Numbered from the stretch's first letter, positions 1 to 9,187 are shown. The stretch is DNA of 64,000 bases from Methylorubrum extorquens (GCF_024169925.1 NZ_JALJXF010000002.1:124001-188000); one strand, 5' to 3'. Notes: a model not told the origin generated them from the sequence alone. Program-made: numbers and translations.

Positions 1-59
1 CCGACCGTCACCGCTCCTGCCCTCGGGGTGCTGCGCCCCAGTATCAATGCGTCAGCCAT
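1..59 (-). CDS. Possible 5' end of a gene running off the window
   Basis: An ATG at 59 on the minus strand is preceded by a purine-rich GAGGGAGAGGAACGC stretch that could act as a ribosome binding site. Nineteen codons are open to the window edge (MADALILGRSTPRAGAVTV). It would lie downstream of ferA in the same direction and could belong to the same operon. Too little is visible to name a family. Confidence 0.35.
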   Translation of the reverse strand, partial: MADALILGRSTPRAGAVTV

Positions 60-214
60 GCGTTCCTCTCCCTCTTCAAAGGTCTGATGAGCGGCCCTTG
101 TTCGGGCTCTTCTCCGAAATCTGTCGTCCGGTCCGGAACCGGGCCGCGGCTCACGGCCCCTGGCCTCGCCGACAATCGGTTCCTGGTGTTCGGTCGCGGC
201 GAGGACGGGCGCCC

Positions 215-2317
215 TCAGGGCGGCGCGAAGATCATGAGCGCATCGAGGGCGACGGCGCCTTCGCCGACGGGCCTCACCACGACGGGGTTGAGATCGATCT
301 CCCGGATGCGCGTCTCGCTGAGGAGCGCTCGGCCCACGGCCGCGGCCACGCGGGCGACCGCCGCGACGTCGAGGGCCGGAGCGCCGCGGAACCCGTCGAG
401 CAGGGCGGCGCTGCGCAGGGTGCGGATCTGGTCGGCGATGGCGGCCTCGTCCAGGTCCGGCGGCAGCAGGCACACGTCCTTGAGCACCTCCGCCTGGACG
501 CCGCCGAACCCGACCAGCACCACCGGCCCCCAATCCGGATCGCTGCGGCCGCCGACGATCAGTTCGACGCCGCGCGCGCCCATCCGTTCGACGAGGACAC
601 CGTCGAGCACCAGGCCGGGCCGGTGATGCGCGATGTTGGCGGCGAGCTGCGCCCAGCCCCGGGCCAGGTCGCCCGGGTCGGCGAGGCCGACGATGACCCC
701 GCCGGCATCGCTCTTGTGGGACAGCTCCGCCGACTGCGCCTTGAGGACGACCGGATAGCCGAGCTGTCCGGCCGCTTCGTGTGCCTCCGCCAGGGTCGTC
801 GCCATGCGGCTCTCCGGGAACGGGATGCCCAGGGGTGCCAGCAGGGCCTTGGCCCGGTATTCCGGTGCGACGCCCCGGACGTCGTCGGCGAAGCGCGGTG
901 GCAGGGGCGGCACCGGCACGGCCTCCGCGGGCGTCCCACCGCGCCGCGCCGCCACGGCTAGCGCGCGGATCACCCGCTCGCAGGTGGCGAAATAGGGGAC
1001 CCCGAGGGCGCGCAGGGCCGCGATATGCTCCCCCGCCACAGCCGCGCCCTCGTCGAGGCCGCCGAAGACGACGGGCTTTCCCGGCTTCAGGGCGCGCAGG
1101 GCCGCGATGATCGGCGGGAATTTGAGGGCGCAGGTCGCCGTGTCGGTCTGGATGATGCCGAGCACCACGGCGGCGACTCGCGCGTCGTCCAAGAGCGCGG
1201 CTAGCGCACGCCGGTAGAGGTCGGGATCGACCAGGGCCTGAGCGGTGAGGTCGACCGGGTTGCTCACCGGCACGAAGTCTGGCAACGCCGCCCGCAGTGC
1301 CGGGCTGTCGGCGTCGCCGAGCGGCGGCAGGGCGAGGCCGACATCCTCCGCAAGGTCGAGGGTCAGCGCCTTGTAGGCGCCGGATTCGGTGAGCACCGCG
1401 GTGCCACCCGCGCCGAAGGGCGGGCAGCGCAGCAGCAGTTCGGCGACGTCGCCGAGTTCCTCCAGGGTGCCGACGACGCTGACGCCCGCCCGCTCGACCT
1501 TGAGGCGCATCACCGCGTAATCGCCCGCGAGCGCCCCCGTATGGGTCGCGGCCGAGCGGCGTGCCGCCTCGCCGCGCCCGGGATGGAGCAACACGACCGG
1601 CTTGCCGGCGGCGCGCGCCCGCTCGGCCGCGGCCAGGAAGCGGGCGGGTCGGCGGAACTGCTCGACGATCATCGCGATCACCCGGGTATCGGGGTCGTCG
1701 ACGAGGTGGTCGACGTAGTCCTCGACGCCGCTCGCGGCCTCGTTGCCGGTCGAGATCGAGTAGGACAGGCCGAGATCCCGAGCCAGCAGCGTGACGCCGA
1801 GTACCGCCGCCATCGCGCCGGACTGCGACACGATCCCGATGCCGGGCCGGCCGGCCAGGGGCGTCACGGGCAGTTCCACGAAGGTGAGCGGCACGCCGTC
1901 CACGAAATTGATGAGGCCGAGGCAGTTCGGCCCCTCGACGACCATGTCGGCGTCCCGCGCGATCTGGGCGATCGCGCGCTGCTCGGCGAGCCCGGACTCC
2001 CCGCCCTCGGCGAAGCCGGCCGAAAAGATGATCGCTGCCCCGACCCGGCGCTCCGCCAGGGCGCGCACGGTCTCCAGCACCGCCGCGCGGGGGATGGCCA
2101 GCACCGCGACGTCGATGCCCTCGGGCAGCGCCTCGACCGAGGGCAGGCAGGCGCGGCCGGCGATCTCGGCGCGCCGGGGATTGATCAGGTGGATCGGGCC
2201 GGCATATCCGGCCCGCGTCAGGTTCGCGAGGACCGAGGAGCCGAGCGCGCCCGGCTTGTCGGACGCGCCGACGATCGCGACCGATCGGGGCCGGAGCAGG
2301 CGGGCAAGGTTGGGCAT
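215..2317 (-). CDS. ferA: ADP-forming acyl-CoA synthetase, probable feruloyl/4-coumaroyl-CoA synthetase
   Basis: This 700-residue protein has the layout of single-chain NDP-forming acyl-CoA synthetases. An N-terminal CoA-binding Rossmann domain (SVAIVGASDKPG, about residues 12-24) is followed by the ligase-CoA domains, with the phospho-histidine in the motif THTGALAG (about residues 255-265), and by a C-terminal ATP-grasp domain (about 490-700; YPVVLKAQS, SDAGGVIVGL). The family converts a carboxylic acid, CoA and ATP to acyl-CoA, ADP and phosphate. The substrate is inferred from context: the preceding genes encode a hydroxycinnamoyl-CoA hydratase/lyase and a vanillin-type aldehyde dehydrogenase, as in the FerA/FerB route of Sphingobium SYK-6. 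The start at 2317 has GAGGGAG upstream. Acetate or another acid cannot be excluded from sequence alone. Confidence 0.82.
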   Translation of the reverse strand: MPNLARLLRPRSVAIVGASDKPGALGSSVLANLTRAGYAGPIHLINPRRAEIAGRACLPSVEALPEGIDVAVLAIPRAAVLETVRALAERRVGAAIIFSAGFAEGGESGLAEQRAIAQIARDADMVVEGPNCLGLINFVDGVPLTFVELPVTPLAGRPGIGIVSQSGAMAAVLGVTLLARDLGLSYSISTGNEAASGVEDYVDHLVDDPDTRVIAMIVEQFRRPARFLAAAERARAAGKPVVLLHPGRGEAARRSAATHTGALAGDYAVMRLKVERAGVSVVGTLEELGDVAELLLRCPPFGAGGTAVLTESGAYKALTLDLAEDVGLALPPLGDADSPALRAALPDFVPVSNPVDLTAQALVDPDLYRRALAALLDDARVAAVVLGIIQTDTATCALKFPPIIAALRALKPGKPVVFGGLDEGAAVAGEHIAALRALGVPYFATCERVIRALAVAARRGGTPAEAVPVPPLPPRFADDVRGVAPEYRAKALLAPLGIPFPESRMATTLAEAHEAAGQLGYPVVLKAQSAELSHKSDAGGVIVGLADPGDLARGWAQLAANIAHHRPGLVLDGVLVERMGARGVELIVGGRSDPDWGPVVLVGFGGVQAEVLKDVCLLPPDLDEAAIADQIRTLRSAALLDGFRGAPALDVAAVARVAAAVGRALLSETRIREIDLNPVVVRPVGEGAVALDALMIFAPP

Positions 2318-2443
2318 GACTCGGCTCTCCCTCGCGGCGCAGGCGATGCGCGCGGGCTCATCGGGATGGGTCGGGGATTGCGGCAGCGGCTGCCGACGGG
2401 CCGGGCGGCCTCCGCCGCCCAGGTGTCCGCCGGGGCGCTCTCG

Positions 2444-3274
2444 TCAGGTCTTATGCTTGGACAGGTCGTAGGCGCCGAGGCCCGGCTTGTAGCTCTTCTC
2501 GTCGATGAACTGCCGGATGCCCTCTTTCCGACCCTCATTGTCGAAGCTGTTCGCCGCTTCCTGAGCCCGGATCAGATAATCCTCGGCGTCATCGTAGGTC
2601 ATGTCGGCGACCCGCCGCACTGCGTCCTTCGTGGCCTTCAGGGCGACCGGGTTCTTCTTCAGGAGCACGGCTGCCACCGCCGCGACGCGCGCCCGGAGTT
2701 GATCAGCCGGCACCGCCTCGTTCACGAAGCCCCAGGCGGCGGCCGTGCGGCCGTCGACGGTCTCGCCCATCATCGCGTGGTACATGGCGTTGCGGAACGA
2801 AGTCAGCGCCACCGCCACCTTCGTGGCGCCGCCGCCCGGCAGGATGCCCCAGTTGATCTCGCTGAGGCCGAACTGCGCCTCCTCGGCCGCAAAAGCGAGG
2901 TCGCAGGCGTAGAGCGGCCCGTAGCCGCCGCCGAAGCACCAGCCGTTGACCATCGCGATGGTGGGCTTTTGATACCAGCGCAGACGCCGCCACCAGCCGT
3001 AGCTCTCGCGCTGCGCCTTGCGGGTACCGGCCAGCCCCTGCGCCTCGGTTTCGCGGAAATACTCCTTCAGGTCCATGCCGGCCGACCAGGCCGTGCCCTC
3101 GCCGGTGAGCACCAGGACGCCGACGTCCTCGCGGAATTCCAGCGTATCCAGAACCTCCATCATACGCCGGTTGAGGGCGGGCGACATGCAGTTGCGCTTT
3201 TCGGGCCGGTTGAAGCGGACCCAGGCGACGCGGTCCTGGACCTCGTAGGCGACGGTGTCGTGATCGTTGGCCAT
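2444..3274 (-). CDS. ferB: Hydroxycinnamoyl-CoA hydratase/lyase (feruloyl-CoA hydratase/lyase)
   Basis: This 276-residue crotonase-fold enzyme would hydrate feruloyl-CoA or 4-coumaroyl-CoA and then cleave it to vanillin or 4-hydroxybenzaldehyde plus acetyl-CoA. The sequence is close to the p-hydroxycinnamoyl-CoA hydratase/lyase family: YEVQDRVAWVRFNRPEKRN at the N terminus, the oxyanion-hole segments TAWSAGMDLKEYF and AMVNGWCFGGGYG, and the catalytic Glu region FGLSEINWGILPGGG. The start ATG at 3274 gives the expected family length; further upstream extension would add about 45 unrelated residues. The gene lies between vdh and ferA on the same strand, consistent with one side-chain shortening operon. 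The names ech, hchA or ferB are used for this enzyme in different organisms. Confidence 0.9.
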   Translation of the reverse strand: MANDHDTVAYEVQDRVAWVRFNRPEKRNCMSPALNRRMMEVLDTLEFREDVGVLVLTGEGTAWSAGMDLKEYFRETEAQGLAGTRKAQRESYGWWRRLRWYQKPTIAMVNGWCFGGGYGPLYACDLAFAAEEAQFGLSEINWGILPGGGATKVAVALTSFRNAMYHAMMGETVDGRTAAAWGFVNEAVPADQLRARVAAVAAVLLKKNPVALKATKDAVRRVADMTYDDAEDYLIRAQEAANSFDNEGRKEGIRQFIDEKSYKPGLGAYDLSKHKT

Positions 3275-3581
3275 GACTGTTGTTCCAATGAAGTCCGCGA
3301 GTGGATGCGGGACAAGATCCGAAATGAGATTCGCGACGGGAGTTCGGAGAAGACTTGAGACGGGTGCCGCGGGCCGGGACCGGTCCTCACCGCGACGCGG
3401 AGGAATCAACCGCGACGTGGTCGGGCCTGCGGAGGCCGTGCGCGACGAACAGGGTCCGGCGTATCCCGTCGTGCGGCCCCGGCGCGGCGGCGCCGGCCTC
3501 CTGCGCCGCGGCGGCGCCAGCCGCGAGCGCGAGCCGTTCGGCCGCGCAGCGTGTCGTGAGACGGTTCATCGCGCGCCTCCG
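3275..3581. other. Intergenic stretch between vdh and ferB
   Basis: About 307 bases within an otherwise compact operon. It contains one open stretch on the minus strand (3569 down to 3387, about 60 alanine-rich residues) that matches no family I know and has no clear ribosome binding site. I see no strong promoter or terminator. Confidence 0.4.
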
Positions 3582-5024
3582 TCAGATCGGAAAATGGCCG
3601 GGCTGGGTCTCGACCGTGATCCAGCGCAGCTCCGTGAAGGCGTCGATGCCGGCCCGACCGCCGAAGCGGCCGTAGCCGGAGGCCTTGACGCCGCCGAAGG
3701 GCATCTGGGCCTCGTCGTGCACGGTCGGCCCGTTGACGTGGCAGATGCCTGACTTGATCCGCCGCGCTACGCGCAGGCCCCGCGCAGTGTCGCGGGTGAA
3801 GATCGAGGCCGAGAGGCCGTATTCGGTGTCGTTGGCGAGAGCGATCGCCTCTGCCTCATCACGGGCCCGCACGAGCGCCACCACCGGGCCGAAGGTCTCC
3901 TCGCGGAACAGCCGCATGGCGGGCGTCACCCGGTCGACGACATGGGCGGGCATCAGCACGCCGTCGGCCGCCCCGCCGGTCAGCAGCGTCGCGCCGTCCG
4001 CCACCGCATCCTCCACGAGGCCCCGCACGTGATCGACCGTCTTCAGGTCGACGACCGCGCCGAGGGGCGCCCTGCCCTCCCGGGGATCGCCGACGCTGAG
4101 CGCGGCGGCCTTGGCGCGGAAGCGCTCGGCGAATTCGTCGGCCACTGCGTCGAGCACGATGATGCGCTCGGTCGACATGCAGATCTGGCCCTGGTTCATG
4201 AAGGCGCCGAAGGCCGCGGCCTTCACGGCCTCGTCGAGGTCGGCATCCTCCAGCACGAGGAGCGGGGCCTTGCCCCCGAGTTCCAGCAGCACCGGCTTCA
4301 GGTGCTCGGCCGCCCGCCGGGCGATGACCCGCCCGACCGACGTGGAGCCGGTGAAGTTGATGCGGCGCACGGCCGGGTGGTCGATCAGCGCGCCGACGAC
4401 GGCGCCGGCCGCCTCAGGCCGGTTCGCCACGAAACCGAGCGCGCCGTCCGGCAGACCGGCCTCCCGGAAGGCTTCGACGATCAGCGCATGCGTGCGCGGG
4501 CACTGTTCGGAGGCCTTCAGGATTGCCGTGTTGCCGCAGGCGAGCGGCACCGCCACGGCGCGCACGCCCAGGATGATCGGGGCATTCCAGGGCGCGATGC
4601 CGAGGACGACGCCAGCGGGCTCCCGCACGCTCATGGCGAGGCAGCCCGGCTTGTCGGAGGGGATCACCTCGCCGCCGATCTGCGTGGTCAGCGCCGCCGC
4701 CTCCCGGGTCATGCCGACGGCGAGCTGGAGGTTGAACCGGGCCCAGGCCTCGGTCGCCCCGATCTCCGCCGTCATCGCCGCCACGAAGGCGTCGGCTCGC
4801 GCCGTCAGGCACTCAGCCGCCCGCAGCAGCACGGTGCGTCGGGCCGTCGGCCCGAGCTCGGACCAGGCCGGCAGGGCGGCCTCGGCCGCGTCGGCGACCG
4901 CACGGGCGGCGTCCACGTCGTGGGCGGGCATCCGGGTCGCGACCGCGCCGGTCAGCGGGTTACGCCGCTCCAGGTACGACGTATCCGCGGGCGCGGCGCC
5001 CGGCTCCGTGCTGGTGTCCAGCAT
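3582..5024 (-). CDS. vdh: Vanillin/benzaldehyde-type NAD(P)+-dependent aldehyde dehydrogenase
   Basis: A 480-residue aldehyde dehydrogenase. The cofactor and active-site segments are visible: GIAPWNAPIILGVRA, the FTGSTSVGR loop, the general-base glutamate in ELGGKAPLLVL, and the nucleophilic cysteine in NQGQICMSTER (about residue 280), followed by FREETFGPVVALVR. The start at 5024 is chosen because GGAGG lies 5 bases upstream; an earlier in-frame start would add 21 poor residues. It is the first gene of the vdh-ferB-ferA operon and would oxidise the vanillin and 4-hydroxybenzaldehyde released by the lyase to vanillate and 4-hydroxybenzoate. The substrate is inferred from the neighbours; the enzyme class is certain. 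Confidence 0.88.
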   Translation of the reverse strand: MLDTSTEPGAAPADTSYLERRNPLTGAVATRMPAHDVDAARAVADAAEAALPAWSELGPTARRTVLLRAAECLTARADAFVAAMTAEIGATEAWARFNLQLAVGMTREAAALTTQIGGEVIPSDKPGCLAMSVREPAGVVLGIAPWNAPIILGVRAVAVPLACGNTAILKASEQCPRTHALIVEAFREAGLPDGALGFVANRPEAAGAVVGALIDHPAVRRINFTGSTSVGRVIARRAAEHLKPVLLELGGKAPLLVLEDADLDEAVKAAAFGAFMNQGQICMSTERIIVLDAVADEFAERFRAKAAALSVGDPREGRAPLGAVVDLKTVDHVRGLVEDAVADGATLLTGGAADGVLMPAHVVDRVTPAMRLFREETFGPVVALVRARDEAEAIALANDTEYGLSASIFTRDTARGLRVARRIKSGICHVNGPTVHDEAQMPFGGVKASGYGRFGGRAGIDAFTELRWITVETQPGHFPI

Positions 5025-5051
5025 GGTTTCCTCCCGATGATTCTCAACTCT

Positions 5052-5068
5052 TGTTATGTGACATAACA
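5052..5068. promoter_or_regulatory. 17-bp palindrome upstream of vdh, probable repressor operator
   Basis: TGTTATGTGACATAACA has two perfect 8-base arms around one central base. It begins 28 bases upstream of the vdh start. Its size and symmetry suit a MarR- or GntR-type dimer, and a MarR-type gene lies at 8675-9148, so hydroxycinnamoyl-CoA-responsive repression is a reasonable inference. I did not find a second copy elsewhere in the cluster. Confidence 0.6.
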
Positions 5069-5201
5069 TAATGGCGACGGCAGACAAGAGCGAAGTCGTC
5101 CGTAGTCCATCCCATCCCGACGTCTTCGCCGCCTTTTCGCGACAGCGCTTCTAGATTGTAATTCCGGGCGCGGGGTGCCGGTTCGCAGTCGATCGGCGCA
5201 G

Positions 5202-6170
5202 TCAGCTCCGGTCGGCGACGTCGATACTGAGGTTGCCGCCTGCCACCCGCGAGACGCAGGTGCAGATCTGCGCGTTCGTGTCCTTCTGGGCGTCGCTGAG
5301 GAAGACGTCGCGGTGGTCGAGCCGGCCCGCGAGGTCGAGGACCTTCACGGCGCAGAGGCCGCACTCGCCGCGGCGGCAATCGGAGATCACCGCGATCCCG
5401 GCCGCCTCCAGGGCGTCCAGCAGGCTCTGGTTGTGCGGCACGAGAATCTCCCGGCTAAGGCGCGGGATGCGGACCCGGAACGGCTCCGCGGGATAGCGAC
5501 CGCTGCTGCCGAAGGTCTCGAAGCGCAGGCCGTCGATGGGCCGGCCGCTCGCCGCCCAGGCGCGCTGGGCGGCCTCGCGCAGGCCGATCGGGCCGCAGAT
5601 GTAGAGTTCGCCCCCTGAAGCGAGGCGGGCGGTCTCGGCTGCGAGGTCGATCCGCTCGCCCCGCTCGTCGAGGAAGATCCGGAGCCGCGCGCCGAGGCGC
5701 TCGCGCAGGCTGTCGGCGAAGGCGAGGTCCGCTGCGGCGCGCGCCGTGTAGAGAACGCGGACGGGCGCGCCCGCCTCGGCGAGCGCCACCGCCATGCCGT
5801 AGATCGGCGTGATGCCGATCCCGCCCGCGACCAGGAGGTAGTCCGGGCGTCCCCGGTTGAGCGGGAAGTGGTTTGCCGGCGCGGAGATCGTCAGCCGCGC
5901 GCCGGGCGCCAGGCCGTGGAGGTAGGCGGAGCCGCCGCGGCTGTCGGGCAGGCGTTTGACGGCGATCCGGTAGAGCCCGTCCGCCGCGAGTCCGACGAGA
6001 GAGTAGCGCCGCGTGTCGGGCCGTTCCCCGATCCGGACGCCGATCGCGATGTTGCTGCCCGGCGACGGGCGCTCGAAGCGCTCGGGTTCGATCGTGAATA
6101 GGCGGATGTCCGGCGTCAGATCGCGGATCTCCCTGAGCCGGGCGCCCTGCCATTCGGGTCTCGCGTGCAT
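5202..6170 (-). CDS. vanB: Vanillate O-demethylase oxidoreductase subunit
   Basis: A 322-residue phthalate-dioxygenase-reductase type protein that passes electrons from NAD(P)H through FMN and a 2Fe-2S centre to VanA. The N-terminal flavin domain has RRYSLVG, the nucleotide-binding segment LLVAGGIGITPIYGMA follows near residue 115, and the C-terminal plant-type ferredoxin domain has CRRGECGLC with a later cysteine pair in QICTCVSR. The start at 6170 follows a GGAGAGGGAG stretch. It lies 53 bases after vanA on the same strand. The product pair removes the methyl group of vanillate as formaldehyde and gives protocatechuate; a methylotroph could also use that one-carbon unit. Confidence 0.92.
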   Translation of the reverse strand: MHARPEWQGARLREIRDLTPDIRLFTIEPERFERPSPGSNIAIGVRIGERPDTRRYSLVGLAADGLYRIAVKRLPDSRGGSAYLHGLAPGARLTISAPANHFPLNRGRPDYLLVAGGIGITPIYGMAVALAEAGAPVRVLYTARAAADLAFADSLRERLGARLRIFLDERGERIDLAAETARLASGGELYICGPIGLREAAQRAWAASGRPIDGLRFETFGSSGRYPAEPFRVRIPRLSREILVPHNQSLLDALEAAGIAVISDCRRGECGLCAVKVLDLAGRLDHRDVFLSDAQKDTNAQICTCVSRVAGGNLSIDVADRS

Positions 6171-6223
6171 GTCCCACTCCCTCTCCTCCTCCGGCGGCGT
6201 CTGCGCGCCGCGGAAGGCCAGCC

Positions 6224-7306
6224 CTACTCGGCCGCGAGGCGCGGCGGGTCCCCGGCCGGGCCGCCCTGCTCGGCCGCCAGCATCGTGTCGATCAGGCGGC
6301 GGGCCCAGAGCGCGCCGGCATCGATGTTCAGGTTGTAGAAGGGCTGGCGCGGGTTGCGGTCGATCGCCCGCTGCTGCGCCTCCAGCACGGCGAAGTCCTG
6401 ATCGTAGACGCCGTTGCCGTCGTTGACATGGGCGAGGTTGAGCGTCTTGGTGAGGGACTGGTCGTCGGTGCGGAAGTTGCGGACGAAGTTCCAGAAATAG
6501 TGGCAGCTCGTCTCGGTCTCGGGCGTGATCGCTGCCAGGAAGAAGCCGTTCACGCCTTGCGAGCGGTCGCCCGTCCGCGCGCCGGTCCCGGCCGGAGCCA
6601 CGCCGACATCGCCCGCCACGATGCCGGGCGCCTCGAAATGGATGATCTGCCAGCGGTCCACGGGGCCGGGGCGGCCGAGCATCCGAGCCCAGAACGGCGG
6701 GGGCTCGATGCCTTCCATCCAGCGCTCCACCACGGCCTTGCGGCCGGCATGGGTGACTTCGAAGGGGTTGCGGGTGATGGCCTCGTCGCCGATCGAGCCG
6801 GCATGGACGTAGGTCTCGTGCGTGAGGTCCATAAGGTTGTCGACCACCAGCCGGTAATCGCATTTCAGGCCGTAATAGGTCCCGCCCTCGCCGACCCACG
6901 GCGCGTCGCTGTTCCAGTGGAAATCCGGCACCGTCGCGGGGTCGGCAAGCGCCGGGTCGCCCATCCAGACCCAGATCAGCCGGTACTTCTCGACGACAGG
7001 GAAGGCGCGGACGCAGGCCGAGGGGTTGATGGTCTCCTGCGCGGGCATGAAGGTGCAGCGCCCGGCCGGGTTGAAGACCAGACCGTGATAGCCGCACACC
7101 ACCTCGTCTCCCCGGAGATGGCCGAGCGACAGCGGCAGAAGGCGGTGCCAGCAGGCGTCCTCCAGCGCGGCGACGCCGCCGTCGCCGCGGCGGTAGAGCA
7201 CCACTGGGGTGTCGCAGATCCGGCGCGGGGTCAGCGCGCGCTTGATCTCGTAATCCCAGGCCGCGGCGTACCATGCGTTCATCGGGAACGGCTTCGGCGC
7301 AGTCAT
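6224..7306 (-). CDS. vanA: Vanillate O-demethylase oxygenase subunit
   Basis: A 360-residue Rieske non-haem iron oxygenase. The Rieske cluster ligands are visible as C-x-H then C-x2-H near residues 50-70 (DACWHRLLPL and VVCGYHGLVF). The mononuclear-iron domain follows, with the DNLMDLTHETYVHAGS segment supplying the bridging Asp and the His ligands. The start at 7306 has a near-perfect AAGGAGG ribosome binding site. It precedes vanB and is divergent from an AraC-type regulator, the likely activator of vanAB. Length and context fit vanillate demethylase; related Rieske demethylases acting on other methoxy-aromatics are the main alternative. Confidence 0.92.
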   Translation of the reverse strand: MTAPKPFPMNAWYAAAWDYEIKRALTPRRICDTPVVLYRRGDGGVAALEDACWHRLLPLSLGHLRGDEVVCGYHGLVFNPAGRCTFMPAQETINPSACVRAFPVVEKYRLIWVWMGDPALADPATVPDFHWNSDAPWVGEGGTYYGLKCDYRLVVDNLMDLTHETYVHAGSIGDEAITRNPFEVTHAGRKAVVERWMEGIEPPPFWARMLGRPGPVDRWQIIHFEAPGIVAGDVGVAPAGTGARTGDRSQGVNGFFLAAITPETETSCHYFWNFVRNFRTDDQSLTKTLNLAHVNDGNGVYDQDFAVLEAQQRAIDRNPRQPFYNLNIDAGALWARRLIDTMLAAEQGGPAGDPPRLAAE

Positions 7307-7658
7307 CAGGCCCTCCTTGCTGCCATCGCGTCGCCGGGCGGAGGGGCCGCGCGGCAGACCGCGGCCGGGCGGGACGCGGGGTCCCGCGGCGGTCGCGCCC
7401 CTGCCGTCGCGGCACGGGCCGCCCCGGACGCGATCCGGCCGCTCGCGCGTGCCGGCCGGCGGGGCGATCTCCTCCCGAAGTGTATCCGGTTCGTGTTCTG
7501 TGTTCCGGCTCCCGGGGCGTAGATCCCGGCCGAGAACAAGTTCACTCTAGCAATGGAGCCTACAGGTCCGGAATTCCGGATTCCTGCACGCCGCCAAGAA
7601 AGACTTGGACGAATTTGGGCGCCGAGACGCCCGCGCCATGGGGAGGCCAGGACCAGCG
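7307..7658. promoter_or_regulatory. Divergent control region between vanA and the AraC-type regulator
   Basis: This 352-base gap should hold the promoters of vanAB and of the regulator. A perfect 14-base palindrome, TCCGGAATTCCGGA, lies at 7567-7580. A TTCTGTGTTCCGG stretch lies near 7494-7506. I cannot assign -35 and -10 boxes with confidence. Confidence 0.45.
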
Positions 7659-8597
7659 ATGCAGCCGGACCACACGCGCGCGATTCCCGTCTTCCGCCTC
7701 TACGGCGAGGTGGCGGAGGCCGCCGCGCCGAATTTCGTGCACGCCGAGCGGATCGGGCCGAGCGCGCGCCTGCACGACTGGGAGATCGCCGCCCACCGCC
7801 ACGACCACCTGACCCAGGCTCTCATGGTTACGGAGGGCGGCGGCCAGGTCCGAATCGACGCAGGCAACGACCGCTTCCGGGCGCCCTGGCTGCTCTGGAT
7901 CCCCGCCGGCACGGTGCACGCCTTTTCGTTCCGGCCGGAGACAGAGGGGGTCGTTCTCTCCCTCTCCGACGACTTCCTGGGGTCCGTCATCACCCACGAC
8001 CACGAGGCCGCGCGCCTCGACGCGACAGCCGCGGCGGTGTTCAGCGGCCCCCCAGGCGCGCCCGACGAGATCGACATGAACGTGGTCTCGCTGTTCGAGG
8101 GCCTGCGGCGCGAGGTCGGCGGCGCGCAGCCGGGCTCGTTCAGCGCTGTGGCGGCGCTGGTCAAGCTTCTGCTCGTCGGCGTCGTACGCACGCACGCCCT
8201 GCGTGCCTTCACCGAGCCCGCCGCGGCGGCGCGGGCCGGACTCTACCGACGCTTCCGCCGACTGCTTGAGGCCAATCTCCGGCAGAACTGGCCGGTCGCC
8301 CGCTTCGCGGCCGATCTCGGGGTCAGCCCTGACCGCCTTCACGCGGCCTGCACACAGGTCGTGGGTAAGCCGCCGCAGTCGGTGCTGCACGAGCGCCAGA
8401 TGCTCGAGGCTCAGCGCGCCCTGATCTACACCGCGCTGCCGATCTCGAAGATCGCGTTCGATCTCGGCTTCAACGACCCGGCCTATTTCTCGCGCTTCTT
8501 CGCCCAGCGCGCGGGGATCAGTCCGGCCGCCTACCGCAAGCGGAATCGCCCGGCGGACCCCTCTGCCCGAGGCGCCCCGCCCCTGCGCGTCCGGTAA
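7659..8597 (+). CDS. AraC/XylS-family transcription regulator next to vanAB
   Basis: A 312-residue regulator with an N-terminal cupin-like sensor domain (HDWEIAAHRHDHLTQALMV, then LLWIPAGTVHAFSF, about residues 40-110) and a C-terminal double helix-turn-helix (PVARFAADLGVSPDRLHAA and ISKIAFDLGFNDPAYFSRFF). The start at 7659 is preferred because AGGA lies 6 bases upstream; an earlier in-frame start would add 18 residues. It is divergent from vanA and related in layout to the PobR-like protein at 16599, so an aromatic-acid effector such as vanillate is inferred. The effector itself cannot be read from the sequence. Confidence 0.85.
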   Translation: MQPDHTRAIPVFRLYGEVAEAAAPNFVHAERIGPSARLHDWEIAAHRHDHLTQALMVTEGGGQVRIDAGNDRFRAPWLLWIPAGTVHAFSFRPETEGVVLSLSDDFLGSVITHDHEAARLDATAAAVFSGPPGAPDEIDMNVVSLFEGLRREVGGAQPGSFSAVAALVKLLLVGVVRTHALRAFTEPAAAARAGLYRRFRRLLEANLRQNWPVARFAADLGVSPDRLHAACTQVVGKPPQSVLHERQMLEAQRALIYTALPISKIAFDLGFNDPAYFSRFFAQRAGISPAAYRKRNRPADPSARGAPPLRVR

Positions 8598-8674
8598 CCG
8601 GCCCGGCGCGCGTCGGCGTCCGCTTGAACCCTGCTGCCCGCCTCGTTAAGCCACGCCGGTTCGGGAGGCTCCGC

Positions 8675-9148
8675 GTGGCGAAAGCGACAGAACTGGTTAT
8701 TGCCCCGGCGGATCTCCAGCCGCGGCTCGGCGCGATCGAGGATCTTGTGGGCTACCATCTCCGGCGGGCCAGCACGGCCGTGCGGAACGACTTTGCCCGC
8801 GTCATCGAAGGCAGCGGCATGCGGCAGGTGCTGTTCGGCATCCTGTCGGTCGTCGAGGCCAATCCCGGCATCAACCAAGGGGCGATCGGCCGCGTGCTCG
8901 GCATCCACCGCGCCAACATGGTCGTGCTGGTGAACGAGCTGATCGAGAAGGGCTGGATCTCGCGCCGCGCCGACGAGGCCGATCGCCGCGCCTTCGTCCT
9001 CGACCTGACCCCCGAGGGACAGGCGGTCTTCGCGGAGGTGCGGCGGCAGCTGCACGCCCACGAAGCGACGCTGCTCGCCGAGCTCGATGCGGCGGAGTGC
9101 GCCCAGCTGATCGCGCTCCTGCGCCGCATCGGTAGCAAGGATGCCTGA
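8675..9148 (+). CDS. MarR-family regulator, probable hydroxycinnamate-pathway repressor
   Basis: A 157-residue winged-helix protein. The recognition region NQGAIGRVLGIHRANMVVLVNELIEKGWISRR is followed by the wing ADEADRRAFVLDLTPEGQAVF, the typical MarR arrangement. I take the GTG at 8675 as start because GGGAGG lies 6 bases upstream; an upstream in-frame TTG at 8624 lacks such a site. MarR proteins called FerC, FerR, HcaR or CouR repress hydroxycinnamate genes and respond to the CoA thioesters. The palindrome at 5052-5068 is a plausible target, but this is inference from shared context. Confidence 0.85.
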   Translation: MAKATELVIAPADLQPRLGAIEDLVGYHLRRASTAVRNDFARVIEGSGMRQVLFGILSVVEANPGINQGAIGRVLGIHRANMVVLVNELIEKGWISRRADEADRRAFVLDLTPEGQAVFAEVRRQLHAHEATLLAELDAAECAQLIALLRRIGSKDA

Positions 9149-9187
9149 GCCCTGCACCCGCGCTCACAAGCGGCGCCGGACCGCGAC

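Noticed and set aside
3387..3569. 60-residue open frame between vdh and ferB
   Set aside because: Alanine-rich composition, no ribosome binding site and no familiar sequence; kept only as a note in the intergenic entry.
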